This document shows, piece by piece, positions 24,511 to 36,281 of a stretch of 64,000 nt of DNA. The stretch's first letter is position 1, and each line of letters starts with the position of its first letter. A model generated the notes under the pieces. It searched no databases. It worked only from the letters and a program-made list of their open reading frames with translations, and was not told the DNA's origin. The position numbers and the translations under genes were made by a program. The stretch lies in contig NC_088307.1 of NCBI RefSeq assembly GCF_032854445.1, forward strand, positions 24,005,953 through 24,069,952. Direction: 5' to 3'. The stretch is from Liolophura sinensis (Eukaryota; Mollusca; Polyplacophora; Chitonida; Chitonidae).

Positions 24511-24720
24511 TCGAAACAAACATTCGTATACTAGCCGTTCCGGGTCAATAATCACAAAGCCAATTCCCATAACTACACAAACCACCTAAAAAAACTAGGG
24601 TAGTATGTAATGGGCAAAATGAGGACAGAATCGTGCAAAGAGGGCAACAGTTTTCAATGATGTTGGAAAAACGCAAGTTATCCCAGACGAATGGATGAAA
24701 TCAGTACCCAAATCGTGTGC
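24511..24720 (+). repeat. Dispersed repeat R4 copy
   Basis: Starts CGAAACAAACATTCGTATAC, then TAGCCGTTCCGGGTCAATAA; later contains GTGCAAAGAGGGCAACAG and GTTTTCAATGATGTTGGAAA. Other members are at 40.6, 41.7, 45.1, 47.3 and 60.4 kb. It immediately precedes the 32-bp minisatellite. Confidence 0.65.
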
Positions 24721-24748
24721 CGACCTATTTGTATCTAAGTGTCTTTGT

Positions 24749-27700
24749 GGCTAGTAACTATAACGCATACAGGTGGTATTGGCTAGTAACAGTAACTCAC
24801 ACAGGCAGTATTGGCTAGTAACTATAACTCATACAGGCAGTATTGGCTAGTAACTATACTTCCCACAGGCGGTATTGGCAAGTAACTATGACTCATATGG
24901 GCAGTATTGGCAAGCAACTATAACTCACACATGCGGAATTGGCTAGTAACTACAACTCACACAGGCGGTATTGGCGGGTACCTATACCTTACACAGGCGG
25001 TATTGGCGGGTAACTATAACTCTCACAGGCGGTATTGGCGGGTAACTATAGCTCATACAGGCAGTACTGGCCAGTAACTATAACTCACACAGGCAGTATT
25101 GGCTGGTAACTGTAACTCACACAGGCGGTATTGGCTGGTAACTATAACTCACACAGGCGGTATTGGCTAGTACCTATAACTCACACACGCGGTATTGGCG
25201 GGTAACTATAACTCCCACAGGCGGTATTGGCGGGTAACTATAGCTCACACAGGCGGTATTGGCGGGTAACTATAGCTCATACAGGCGGTATTGATTGGTA
25301 CCTATAACTCACACAGGCGGAATTGGCGGGTAACTATAGCTCACACAGGCAGTATTCGCTAGTAACTATAACTCACACAGGCGGTATTGGTCTGGCAACT
25401 ATGACTCACACAGGCGGCATTGACGGGTAACTATAGCTCATACAGGCGGTATTGCTGGAAACTATAACTCACACAGGCAGTATTGGCGGGTAACTATAAC
25501 TCACACAGGCAGTATTGGCTGGCAACTATAACTCACACAGGCAGTATTGGCTAGTAACTATAACTCACACAGGCGGCATTGGCGGGTAACTATAACACAC
25601 ACAGGCAGTGTTGGCGGGTAACTATAGCTCATACAGGCGGTATTGGCTGGCAACTATAACTCACACAGGCAGTATTGGCTAGTAACTATAACTCACACAG
25701 GCGGTATTGGCGGGTAACTATAGCTTATACAGGCGGTATTGGCTAGTAACTATAACCCACACAGACGGTATTGGCGGGTAACTATAACTCATACAGGCGG
25801 TATTTGCGGGTAACTATAACTCACACAGGCGGTATTGGCGGGTAACTATAGCTCATACAGGCGGTATTGGCTGGCAACTATAACTCACACAGGCAGTATT
25901 GGCTAGTAACTATAACTCACACAGGCGGTATTGGCGGGTAACTATAGCTCACACAGGCGGTATTGGCGGGTAATTATAACTCCCACAGGCGGTATTGGCG
26001 GGTAACTATAACACACACAGGCGGTATTAGCTGGCAACTATAACTCACACAGGCAGTATTGGCTGGCAACTATAACTCACACAGGCGGTATTGGCTGGCA
26101 ACTATAACTCACACAGGCAGTATTGGCAGGTAACTACAACTCACAGAGGCGGTATTGGCGGGTAACTATAGCTCATATAGGCGGTATTGGCTAGTAACTA
26201 CAACTCACACAGGCGGTATTGGCTAGTAACTATAACTCATACAGGCGGTATTGGTGGGTAACTATAGCACATACAGGCGGTATTGGCTAGTAACTATAAC
26301 TCACATAGGCGGTATTGGCTGGTAGCTAAAGCTCACACGGGCGGTATTGGCGGTAACTATAGCTCATATAGGCGGTATTGGCTAGTAACTATAACTCATA
26401 CAGGCGGTATTGGCTGGTAAGTATAACTCACACAGGCGGTATTGGCGGGTAACTATAGCTCATACAGGCGGTATTGGCTAGTAACTATAACTCACACAGG
26501 CGGTATTGGCAGGTAACTATAGCTTATACAGGCGGTATTGGCTGGTAACTATAACTCACACAGGCGGTATTGGCTTGTAACTATAACTCGCACAGGCGTT
26601 ATTGACGGGTAACTATAACTCTTACAGCCGGTTTTGTGTAGTAACTATAACTCCATCAGGCGGTATTGGCCAGTAACTATAGCTCATACAGTCGGTATTA
26701 GCTAGTAACTATAACCCACACAGGCGGTATTGGCGGGTAACTATAACTCACACAGGCGGTATTGGCGGGTAACTATAGCTCATACAGGCGGTATTGGCTG
26801 GCAACTATAACTCACACAGGCAGTATTGGCTAGTAACTATAACTCACACAGGCGGTATTGGCGGGTAACTATAGCTCACACAGGCGGTATTGGCGGGTAA
26901 CTATAACTCCCACAGGCAGTATTGGCGGGTAACTATAACACACACAGGCGGTATTGGCTGGCAACTATAACTCACACAGGCAGTATAGGCTGGCAACTAT
27001 AACACACACAGGCGGTATTGGGTGGCAACTATAACTCACACAGGCAGTATTGGCGGGTAACTACAACTCACACAGGCGGTATCGGCGGGTAACTATAACT
27101 CATACAGGCTGTATTGGCTAGTAACTATAACTCACACAGGCAGTATTGGCAGGCAACTATAACACACACAGACGGTATTGGCTGGCAACTATAACTCACA
27201 CAGGCAGTATTGGCGGGTAACTACAACTCACACAGGGGGTATTGGCGGGTAACTATAACTCAAACAGGCGGTATTAGTGGGTAACTATAGCGCATACAGG
27301 CGGTATTGGCTAGTAACTATAACTCACATAGGCGGTATTGGCTGGTAACTATAGCTCACACGGGCGGTATTGGCGGGTAACTATAGCTCATATAGGCGGT
27401 ATTGGCTAGTAACTATAACTCATACAGACGGTATTGGCTGGTAACTATAACTCACACAGGCGGTATTGGCGGGTAACTATAACTCGCACAGGCGGTATTG
27501 GCTAGTAACTATAACTCACACAGGCGGTATTGGCCAGTAACTGTAGCTCATACAGGCGGTATTGGCTGGTAACTATAACTCACACAGGCGGTATTGGCTT
27601 GTAACTATAACTCATACAGGCGGTATTGACGGGTAACTATAACTCATACAGGCGGTTTTGTGTAGTAACTATAACTCCATCAGGCGGTATTGGCGAGTAA

Positions 27701-28152
27701 CTATAGCTCAAACAAGCGGTATTGGCTAGTAACTATAACCCACACAGACGGTATTGGCGGGTAACTATAACTCATACAGGCGGTATTGGCGGGTAACTAT
27801 AACTCACACTGGCGGTATTGGCTGGTAACTATAACTCATACAGGCGGTATTGGTGGGTAACTATAGCCCATACAGGCGGTATTGGCTAGTAACTATAACT
27901 CACGCAGGCGGTACTGGCTAGTAACTATAACTCACACAGGCAGTATTAACCAGTAACTATAGCTGATACAGGCGGTATTGGCTAGTAACTATAACTCTTA
28001 CAGGCGGAATTGGCCAGTAACTATAACCCACACAGGCGGTATTGGCTAGTAACTATAACTCACACAGGCGGTATTGACCAGTAACTTTAACTCACACAGG
28101 CGGTATTGGCTAGTAACTATAACCCATAGGCGGTACTGGCGAGTAACTATAA
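24749..28152 (+). repeat. 32-bp minisatellite, about 106 tandem units
   Basis: A continuous array with 32-bp period. Each unit carries a GGTATTGG core, then a variable GCGGGTAAC / GCTAGTAAC / GCTGGCAAC segment, then CTATAACTCACACAGGC. Units differ at a few recurring positions (GCGG or GCAG, CACAC or CATAC, AACTC or AGCTC). These variants recur in the same order in blocks about 29 and 32 units apart. The array has no long open frame because each unit carries TAA triplets. It begins abruptly at GGCTAGTAAC and ends in AT-rich sequence before the LMO4 terminal exon. Confidence 0.97.
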
Positions 28153-28227
28153 TTTAAATTTTAATATATAATTATCTTTACAGAATTATTTACCTGGTAT
28201 TTACACCATGCTCTTTTGTCTTTTCAG

Positions 28228-28236
28228 GTGTGTTGA
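28228..28236 (+). CDS. LMO4: LMO4 terminal coding exon segment (Val-Cys-stop)
   Basis: After a pyrimidine-rich acceptor (CTTTTGTCTTTTCAG, ending at 28227) the sequence reads GTG TGT TGA. Joined in phase 0 to exon B it gives ...HKVC-stop, the C-terminus known for LMO4. Only two sense codons lie in this exon; the rest is 3' UTR. The match of phase, acceptor quality and the conserved Val-Cys end makes the call convincing despite its length. The acceptor lies about 75 bp downstream of the 32-bp minisatellite. Confidence 0.88.
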   Translation: MC

Positions 28237-29192
28237 ATCTGAACTGTAAACATTTCAAGATGGCTGTCGAGTGCTGACGAACAAGATTGCTGGTGTTACG
28301 CAACAGATGGAAAAATGCGGAGCTAAACGACGTAAAATCCAAGGTGCACTTTTTGGACTTTGTCTGAGTGAAGCAGTGGATTTGTTGTACAGAACTTCTT
28401 AACTATTTGTGACACGATAAGCAGAAGTGCCTGTCACGGTTGTTATGAAAATTAATTTACGTGCGCTTTGTTTTCAACATGTTTTATTTCTTGAATAAGT
28501 AATTTTAAACTATGCGTATCGCCCACTCCCCAATGGGGTTCCATGTCTTAAATGCAGTTTTATTTACAAATTTCATTGACACTTTGTATTCCATCACTCA
28601 GTGGAATTGAATATATTTATCCAGTTCAAAATAAGTTATATTCCATTTATGTCATTTAAATTTCCCGTTGCTGTTTTGACGTTTATCAAATCTGGGTGTA
28701 ATTTAATTGTAAAAATGTGTAAAAACTTTTGCAACAATGCTGTAAGTGTTTGTCGCAAAAAAGTTATTTTCATACTATCATGCATTTGTGGAGACGACCA
28801 GCAGCTGTATGTGTTATCATTTCTACTTCGCCAGTGTACATATTACCCATGTATTACTAGTATATCACACGTTTGCATACAGCAACCAGTTGGAGAATCA
28901 AGTACAAAGCGAACAAAATCAGACAACCGAAGAAAACGTGTGTTTGTCCGCACATGGGATTTTCAGTGGTTGGTTATTTGGAATGATCGATGCAGCGAGT
29001 TCTCTTTCATGGGTTGTGCTATGAGTCCCATCACGCTATGCGGAGTGTCTTAATCTTCATTTATTTTTAATCAATGCTTATCGTGCGTTGCCTGATCGGT
29101 ATACCTACGCTCGGTGTTATCAAACGTTGGTTTGAAAGTGCAATGACTGTTGTAATGTCTTACTTTACAATAAATGTTAAAGTTCTTAAATA
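28237..29192 (+). other. LMO4: LMO4 3' UTR
   Basis: AT-rich sequence runs from the stop codon to just after the AATAAA at 29169. It contains a 150-codon open frame (28601-29053) that begins at GTG, has no recognisable domain and overlaps a second open frame, so it is treated as UTR. The 3' end is approximate, placed about 18 bases after the poly(A) signal; a GT-rich stretch follows near 29213. Confidence 0.7.
29169..29174 (+). terminator. LMO4 polyadenylation signal AATAAA
   Basis: Canonical AATAAA on the sense strand, about 930 bp after the stop codon, with T/GT-rich sequence at about 29209-29222 that could be the downstream element. No earlier AATAAA was found in the proposed 3' UTR. Confidence 0.65.
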
Positions 29193-29762
29193 ATCCCGTT
29201 TAGCGGTTAAGCTTTGTCGTTTATTTAACAGAGGAAGACAGGAAGATTCAGTTATACCACAGTCGAACCGCCGCCGTGCCGTTTCAAATGTGTCTTCCGC
29301 ACCTGCGCCTGGTGTCTGCGTTGCTTCGGAACATTATCTGCGCGCATGTGCATTAGAAATCCAATCGTAAACTCAGTTCAAATCGGTTCACCCTGAACAC
29401 AAGGTTTTACTTTGTCACTCTAAGCAAAGACTGGTTTGCTAGGTTTCTGTATAGATGGTGACTGATCGAGATGTTATGTGATGTTACTGATATGAACTGA
29501 TTCTTTACGTAGTTAATATAATTAAATTGAATGGTCACACTTAACCGATGAAATGTCAGAAGACACCGTCTGTCAAAATTGGCGGGCAGTTTATGATGTG
29601 CCTTTGTGGGGTTGATTTCCCCAACACCCTAACTGGTTTCCTTTTTCCAGGTTTCCTCCACCTTTAGAATTTAACGAAAGAATTTGCTTTCTTGCTTAAA
29701 AGGTATAGTAACATGGACACCTCTTAGCACCATGGGTACAAAATGTAAAAACAGTCATCCTT

Positions 29763-30015
29763 TCATTTATTTATTTATTTGATTTGGTGTTATACGCCGT
29801 ACTCAAGAATATTTCACTTATACGACGGCGGCCAGCATTATGGTGGGTGGAAACCGGGCAGAGCCTGGAGGAAACCCACGACCATCTGCAGGTTGCTGGA
29901 GAACTTCCCATGTACGGCCGGAGAGGAAGTCAGCATGAGCTGGACTTGAACTCACAGCGACCGCATTGGTGAGAGACTGCTGGGTCTGCTAGCGCGCTAA
30001 CCAACTTAGCCCCGT
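29763..30015 (-). mobile_element. SINE-A copy, full length
   Basis: All parts are present on the complementary strand, from (TTTA)n to the tRNA-like head (GCTAGCGCGCTAACCAACTT, AGCCCC). This is one of the best-preserved copies. It lies about 570 bp downstream of the LMO4 poly(A) site. Confidence 0.92.
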
Positions 30016-30089
30016 CAACGTTTGAGGTAGGTTGTTTAAATCCAGATTGATCTTTCACTAGCTGTATATAACTAGAGGGTATGTCTAAC

Positions 30090-30505
30090 TCTGAGATCGG
30101 TTGGCCATGTTTCCAGCTTAGCTTCCACATTGACCGCTCTGAATAGCTACATTCACTAATCTGAAACTTGGACCTGTCACCTGCGCTGTCCTGAAAGTGC
30201 CACTGCTGTACGACACAAGTACAAGTAATTCTGAATTCATATCATAACATCGCAAATAACACAAATGTAACCGACGCGCTCACTCAGACAGAATCAGAGC
30301 TTCGTCAACCATAACATAAAAAACATAATGCCGTTGCTGTGGACCCTGCTGCTCTTCCCAGAATTAAGATCATCTTTTTTTTACAATAGTTGATTATAGT
30401 TTCTTCCTGCTCATTTTTAAATCACAAATTAAAGTTTTCCAACACAATTTCCCAATCACCCTTTAGAGGTGTAAATCTCGTTGTTTTCAATCCAATCACT
30501 CCACG
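30090..30505 (+). repeat. Dispersed repeat R5, copy 1
   Basis: Begins GAGATCGGTTGGCCATGTTT and ends near GTTGTTTTCAATCCAATCAC. The same order of phrases occurs at 40788-41212, including TTAGCTTCCACATTGACCG, GTGGACCCTGCTGCTCTTCC and CAATAGTTGATTATAGTTTC. No coding content was recognised and the element class is unknown. Confidence 0.7.
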
Positions 30506-31286
30506 AGATATCCTTTTCCGGACGATGCCGAGTGTGGCCGACTCAGAATTGAAAATGGCGGTTAGCGAAATTTGGCTTGCTGCCGATGCGACAGGTACAC
30601 TTGTGATAATTATGACGTTATGGACTTCACTATTCACGAACAATTAGGTAATATGAAGTCAGAATTACTTCAGTATTAGACAAAACATGTTTTATATCGT
30701 ACAACTTTAGCATGTTGAGTACAGGACACTCGAAAAGAACGAGTTCCAGGTCAATGAATTGAAGAGTACAGATCTGTTTTTCTGAAAGGTAGGCTAAGAA
30801 GAATGAAAAAGATCTCAGATCTACGGTTTGTCGCACTTTGTGAAGTAAGTAACCTTTCCTGTGACCCTATCCTCTTTTTACACCATTAACACGAACACTA
30901 ATGTCACTTTGAAAACTAGAAAGGATAACTAGAAATTGCATTCTACTTATATCCTATATAAATCAGATAGCAAATTTATTGCAAGAAAAACACATCACTG
31001 CGTTAAAATAATATTATTAGTTAAGTTAAGTGTGTAATTATTTAAAAATTCCATTCATGTCAACTAGAAGATTTCTTATGACTGAATAGCCTTTTGCTAC
31101 CCCTGAGAAGAAAACCACTGTGTTGAAAGGAGGATGGGGAATTTATTTATCTATTTACTGAGTAACGCCATCTTTACGAATATTCTTTATCAGGTTTATG
31201 GATGTGGGGAATCGCCCAGCGACAGGTACCTGAGGGACGTACTGTTAATTTTAAAACGACGGCTTTGGTTAACATTTCTCGAGTTT

Positions 31287-31432
31287 ACTTATTTATTTGA
31301 TTGGTATTTTATGTCGTACTCAAGAATATTGCACTTATTCGACGGCAGCCGGCATTATGGTGAGAGGAAACCGGGCAGAGGCCGGGGGAAACCCACGACC
31401 ATCCGCAGGTTGCTGGAAGACCTTCCACGTAT
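31287..31432 (-). mobile_element. SINE-A copy, 5'-truncated
   Basis: TTATTTGATTGGTATTTTAT, then the body through GCAGGTTGCTGGAAGACC; it ends at the CACGTATGAGACC point. A 165-codon open frame runs through it and is not considered a gene. Confidence 0.87.
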
Positions 31433-32439
31433 GAGACCCCTCATACAACATTTGTATACCACTTTTAAACCACAAAAAGGGCACTCCACTGATGTCGGAA
31501 GGATCTCTAGTTTAAAACCGTTTTTTTGCCCCAAGAAGAAAGATGAGAACCCCTTTTGTACTTGTTCATATGTTAATGTATATCCTACAATGTTTGTCAG
31601 GGAAAAAAATCAAACGTTTCATTCACATTGAAATATTGATACGCCAAAACGCAACTTTGGATTTTTGAGGTACACCTGACGAAGGGCGTTGATTTCTACT
31701 GCGTTCTGTTCGGGTTTTTTTTTTTTGCAATGTGACAACCCGACCGCCTTCGCATCAGTGAGATACTGAACAAGGCCTTACGAGTCGAATAAATAAATAT
31801 TACCTATGCATATTCGTTGTCTCATTTGAAAAGCGATACCGACCATTAAGTGTATGGGTTATTATCTGCAGAAATGGCAGTCAGTGTAACACCATTACAC
31901 CAATACAGACACATGTAAATGCCACCAAACTGAACATGCATCCATTCGTGTACACATAACCCTTTTAATCTCATGAATACATGCTAAGGTTATTCGTTGT
32001 CGTTTATGCATTCCACAGTTTAGAAAAAAACTACTTTGTCTTCACCGACATACATTAAGTAAATGTTTGTACTCTATACAATAGCTCAAAGAATTATTGA
32101 TTTTAGACAAATATAAAACTAAGGGAAATGTCACTATTTGCATGCATAAATACTGCGCATGGCAACGAGGCTTTCTTCCGGTTATTAGCCAAATGATGTG
32201 ATGGCGATGTTCTATTTCAATTGCCAACAAAACCCATGGAGGACAATTGCAGGACAGAGTGGCCCATTTATGCGATGGTAAACAATATTAATTCTTGTCA
32301 ACAGTTTAGAAATCAAAAAATTTCTCGTTAAAAGGCAGAAGAAAGAATAGCCGTTGCGACGGATTAATTTGCTTTGGGCATAAAGCGGCATACAGTATCA
32401 TTGTAAAGAGTACAATTCGATGGTTTTTAGCTTGATTGG

Positions 32440-32830
32440 CATGGTTATATTGCTAGCCACTACTAATGGGCGATGTAATTATTGAAATTACTGGTTTACC
32501 CGGGAAAGAGAGTATCACTGCCTGTTACACGTCAAGAAACGAAACGAATTGAATAGGAGAGCTATTATACCGGGCTATTCCATATAATTACCCGTCTAAA
32601 AAGCTGTGACGTCTTCATCCGACACGATCGGGAAAGATGGTATCGCGAGACAAAGATGAAACTAATCGCTGTGTTTATCAACATATTCTCTTAATTGCTT
32701 TTTATCGGCGTGTAATGTCGACCGTGGCAGCTAATGAGCGGTTTTTGTGTGGCTATTATAATAGGGTTATTGTTTTTCTCCCGCGTATCTGTCGATCACT
32801 AAGCCCGACATGATGCATGCCCAGGGTCTT
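32440..32830 (+). promoter_or_regulatory. Candidate conserved non-coding stretch downstream of LMO4
   Basis: Repeat-free segment about 3.3 kb past the LMO4 poly(A) site with GATGTAATTATTGAAATTAC, CCATATAATTACCCG, GCTGTGACGTC and CAGCTAATGAGCGG motifs. Reported as a candidate enhancer by inference only. Confidence 0.27.
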
Positions 32831-33227
32831 TTTTTTGTTCGGGTGCCATGCACCGAGGCTGATCAATACCTACAACAATTTGACATGACATATTACACAC
32901 TTGTGATCGGCACTGCGTTTTGACATATGTTACATACAATGCCTGGGAATTCGCCTTTGCTGCTATTTCGAAATTACTCCTTGATTATGTAGAACAAGCT
33001 TGTATTTTATTAACATTGCAAACAAGACACGTCTGCTTTATTATTTTTGTCTGGAAATTCTTTATGGATCATTGGCGTTTCGTGCCTGGAAAATGCATCT
33101 TTTAAAACGCCTGACGACCTGTCATTGCACGTATATTACATATCTCCTCCGTTGCTTACATTTTAGTAGTATTTGCCTTGGATGGAACGATTACCCGTAT
33201 CTCTCGGTTTCCCTATATTAATGACGT

Positions 33228-34015
33228 TTTAGCCTGATCGAGGTGATCTGGTTTCCCTGGTGAGATTAATCCAGTTGGGGTGGTTTTAGCATGGTCGACG
33301 TGAGGTGGTTTCCCTGGTGAGATTTCTCCACTGGAGGGTGTTTTATGCCTGGTCGACGTGAGGTGGTTTTCCTGGCGAGGTTTTTCTCAGTGGAGGGTGG
33401 TTTTAGCCTGGTCGACGTGAGGTGGTTTTCCTGGCGAGGTTTTTCTCAGTGGAGGGTGGTTTTAGCCTGGTCGACTTGACGTGGTTTTCCTGGCGAGGTT
33501 TTTCTCAGTGGAGGGTGTTTTTAGCCTGGTCGACTTGGCGTGGTTTTCCTAGGGAGGCTTTCTCAGTGGAGGGTGGTTTTAGCCTGGTCGACGTGGCCTG
33601 GTTTTTCTGGTAAGATTTCTCCAGTGAAGGGTGTTTTTAGCCTGGTCGACGTGGGGTGGTTTTCCTAGGGAGGCTTTCTCAGTGGAGGGTGGTTTTAGCC
33701 TGGTCGACGTGATGTGGTTTTCCTGGCGAAGTTTCCACGGTAGATAGGGGGTGTGTAATCTGGTCACAAAGTGGTTTCCCTGGTGAGGTTTCCCCGGTGG
33801 AGGGATATTTGAACCTGGTCAACGTGACAAAGTTTACCTTGTGAGGTTTTAAACTGGCGGAGGGGATGTTGCTGATTTCTTAATGATAATTTAGCCGGTC
33901 GAGAAACTGCGGTTTCCTCACTTAATGTTTTGTTTGTTCGAGGGTTTTCACAATGAGAGTTATGCATGGTCGAAATACTAATGTGGTTTCATTAGTAAGG
34001 TTTTCACTTGGCCGA
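33228..34015 (+). repeat. 58-59 bp minisatellite, about 11 regular and about 3 degenerate units
   Basis: The phrase GCCTGGTCGACGTG recurs at 58-59 bp spacing (GTCGAC at 33294, 33352, 33411, 33470, 33529, 33587, 33646 and 33703). Each is followed by GTGGTTTTCCTGG and then CAGTGGAGGGTG. Units decay to the right, ending around 34015. Both strands give repetitive open frames that are by-products of the array. Confidence 0.92.
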
Positions 34016-34307
34016 GATGAACGGTGCTGAACGGTGCTGTTGTTTTCTAATGATTTCTTTTGCCTGTGTAATGCTTTTCAGGTTTCCTCAAAGGTATAGA
34101 TTCAGCTATACCGTGCTGTGTTCTGAATAAAAATCTGGATAAAACACCTAGAGTAAGAAAATTTACTAAGTACCAGTAGTGGTTGAATATGATGTAAAAT
34201 GTGTACTTGAAAGACTATTAATTTGAAAATAGGATTTCACAAGAGGACCAAAAGCTTGTGGAACCTTTGAAATTAATATAGCGATGCCATTACTCCTTCA
34301 TTGTTAA

Positions 34308-34907
34308 AGGATACATGAAATGCTTTGGTTTTATTTCTTGATATACAGATTATCATGTGTAATAACATATAACAGTGCAAACAAAGTTTTCAGCTTTCAC
34401 TTTCAAGGGTAAACATGGCTTCAAAGTACAGTTTTCTTACGCCCAGCAGTCACACCGGAAACTAAGTAGCTTGCATAGGTGACGTCAACGATGATCCTTG
34501 TTTAAAAGGAACTCTGTTGGGGACAGGCCGAAAGGGTGTGGGCGAATCGAGGCAGGGGTGTGGTGGACAAACCGAATGGGGGTGAGTGTAGGGGGCGCTA
34601 GGCTGGCCTGAAGAATAAGTGCAGTATTTGTGTACATGCCACCCTGCCCACACTGAAGCGACGCGGTTCACCGGGCTCGGGGCACTCGGGGGTGTTCACC
34701 GAGTTCCGAACAAGATCAACGATGACGTAATTTCTGAAAAAAAAAAAATCCGATCGTTGACGAAAAATATGCAAAATATAGGGAGGAAATTAACAGGTAC
34801 AAAAATACCCACCAAATGAAATTTTTAAATAAAAATTCCTGGGCATACTTTTCATCCTTTGGACTACAAACAAAATCTTTGTTTCATAGTTCCTTTTCAT
34901 GTATCCT
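34308..34907. mobile_element. Non-autonomous DNA transposon (MITE), 600 bp, TTAA-flanked
   Basis: Terminal inverted repeats AGGATACATGAAA and TTTCATGTATCCT (13 bp, perfect) are flanked on both sides by TTAA, a target duplication typical of piggyBac-type elements. No transposase frame is present. The interior holds GC-rich sequence between 34.44 and 34.72 kb. A TA duplication with slightly longer inverted repeats is an equally valid reading. Confidence 0.7.
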
Positions 34908-35279
34908 TTAATGTCCTTCAGTTTCACGTTTTACAAGGTGATGTTATATCGTATACTAAAACGTACCAGTGACCCTTTAACGAGGTGTGGATGGATATAA
35001 CCCGCGGATGCCCACGAAACCACATGTAGCTACCTGTTTGGTATAAGGTAAAAAGCACCGCAATCTTGTAATATGTGGAGTGTGAATTAGAGAACAAGAA
35101 TAGGCTTAATTAATCTCCATATTGATTCATGAACAATATTGATCAGGATATCGACCACCTGCTGATATTTGTGAAAACACGGCACCCTTGACGGCACTCA
35201 GAATGAAGTAAAACAAAGTTCAGCAAAGTTCAAGTATTTGGTGGATCAAATAAAATCTTGATATCAGCACCAATTTTTT

Positions 35280-35640
35280 TTGTGGCTTGCCGAATCCCTC
35301 ACGGAGCAGTCCGATAAGTGGCGAGCTGTGTCAGCGAGGAGGACCGGAGAAACTCGGCACGCGGGCTCATCAGTGGCGCCCTCTACTGGGAGCTATTATC
35401 CTGAGTCACTAATTGCGAGGATAATTGACCGAAATTATTGTGGAATGGGACGCAGCTATTTCCAAAGTACACAATGGCCGAGTGAAAATCGATCTTCTCC
35501 CAACAACTGTGGATAGAGAGAGGGAAGAGAGCGTCGAAGCAAAGAAGACGAGGGTTGCGTGCGCGCCGTGGACACCAGACCGACATCACGCCATGACACA
35601 AATTGTTTATCGGGCTGCCCGATATTGTTAAGGACACGTC
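35280..35640 (+). promoter_or_regulatory. Candidate conserved non-coding stretch downstream of LMO4
   Basis: GC-richer, repeat-free segment with ACTAATTGCGAGGATAATTG and GAAATTATTGTGGAATGGGA cores. Open frames exist on both strands (68-84 codons) without recognisable domains. Confidence 0.27.
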
Positions 35641-36199
35641 AGGCAGGCAGGCAATGTTGCCCTCGGGTGGACGAAAGAAGGATTGGATGAGCTGGAAATG
35701 TGGGTGGGAGTTACGAGAGAAGGGGGTTTTGATTCAGGGGGTAGGTTGAGGTTAAAACTAAAGGTGAAGGGCGGAGATAAACAGCGGAACAAGAGAGGTG
35801 ATACTAATAATACACCGGGTAGCGTGAGAGATGAACACGATGTAGTGTCTGGTGTTTGGTGGTACTGATTTACAGATCGGATTTAGGGGTAAATAGGTAA
35901 CGATTTTGTAATCAGGTGACTATTAATGTTTATGCAGAGTTTTTACGTCTCTTGTCGGGAAAACGTAACGTTTCATTGGCTATCAATTGCGCCGTCTTGC
36001 ATGAAGTCCCATTGGGTCGACCCATTTATAATTGCCTATGATTGGTCAAATGGATCTTGACTGATAAGTGTTGGAAAAGTTATACCTTGAATGCACGGTA
36101 AGTTGTTGCGGATGGCGGATATCTGTTGCACTGGATTTTGAACATATATTGCGTTAGTAAAAGTGAGAGTTGGTTTTTTGGTTGATGTAATCAAAATCA

Positions 36200-36206
36200 A
36201 AATGTA

Positions 36207-36274
<68 letters not shown>

Positions 36275-36281
36275 TACATTT
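36200..36281. repeat. (TA)30 microsatellite inside an 82-bp perfect palindrome
   Basis: Thirty TA dinucleotides flanked by AAATGTAGCCA on the left and its exact reverse complement TGGCTACATTT on the right. The whole segment is a perfect inverted repeat, able to form a hairpin or cruciform. Confidence 0.95.

Larger units (their letters stand above)
19400..28227 (+). other. LMO4: LMO4 intron B-terminal (8.8 kb)
   Basis: A phase-0 GT...AG intron. The first part (19.4-24.1 kb) holds SINE-A copies and several SINE-free candidate regulatory stretches. The last 3.5 kb is almost entirely a 32-bp minisatellite. Only about 75 bp of non-repetitive sequence separates the minisatellite from the acceptor AG. 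Confidence 0.85.

Noticed and set aside
24749-28152. CRISPR-like array
   Set aside because: Units are contiguous with no spacers, in a eukaryotic intron; it is a minisatellite.
28601-29053. 150-codon open frame after the LMO4 stop codon
   Set aside because: It starts at GTG, overlaps another long frame, has no recognisable domain and lies in the 3' UTR.
31134-31631. 165-codon open frame
   Set aside because: Half of it is a reversed SINE-A copy and the rest is low-information sequence.
33422-33967. Repetitive open frames on both strands
   Set aside because: By-products of the 58-59 bp minisatellite.
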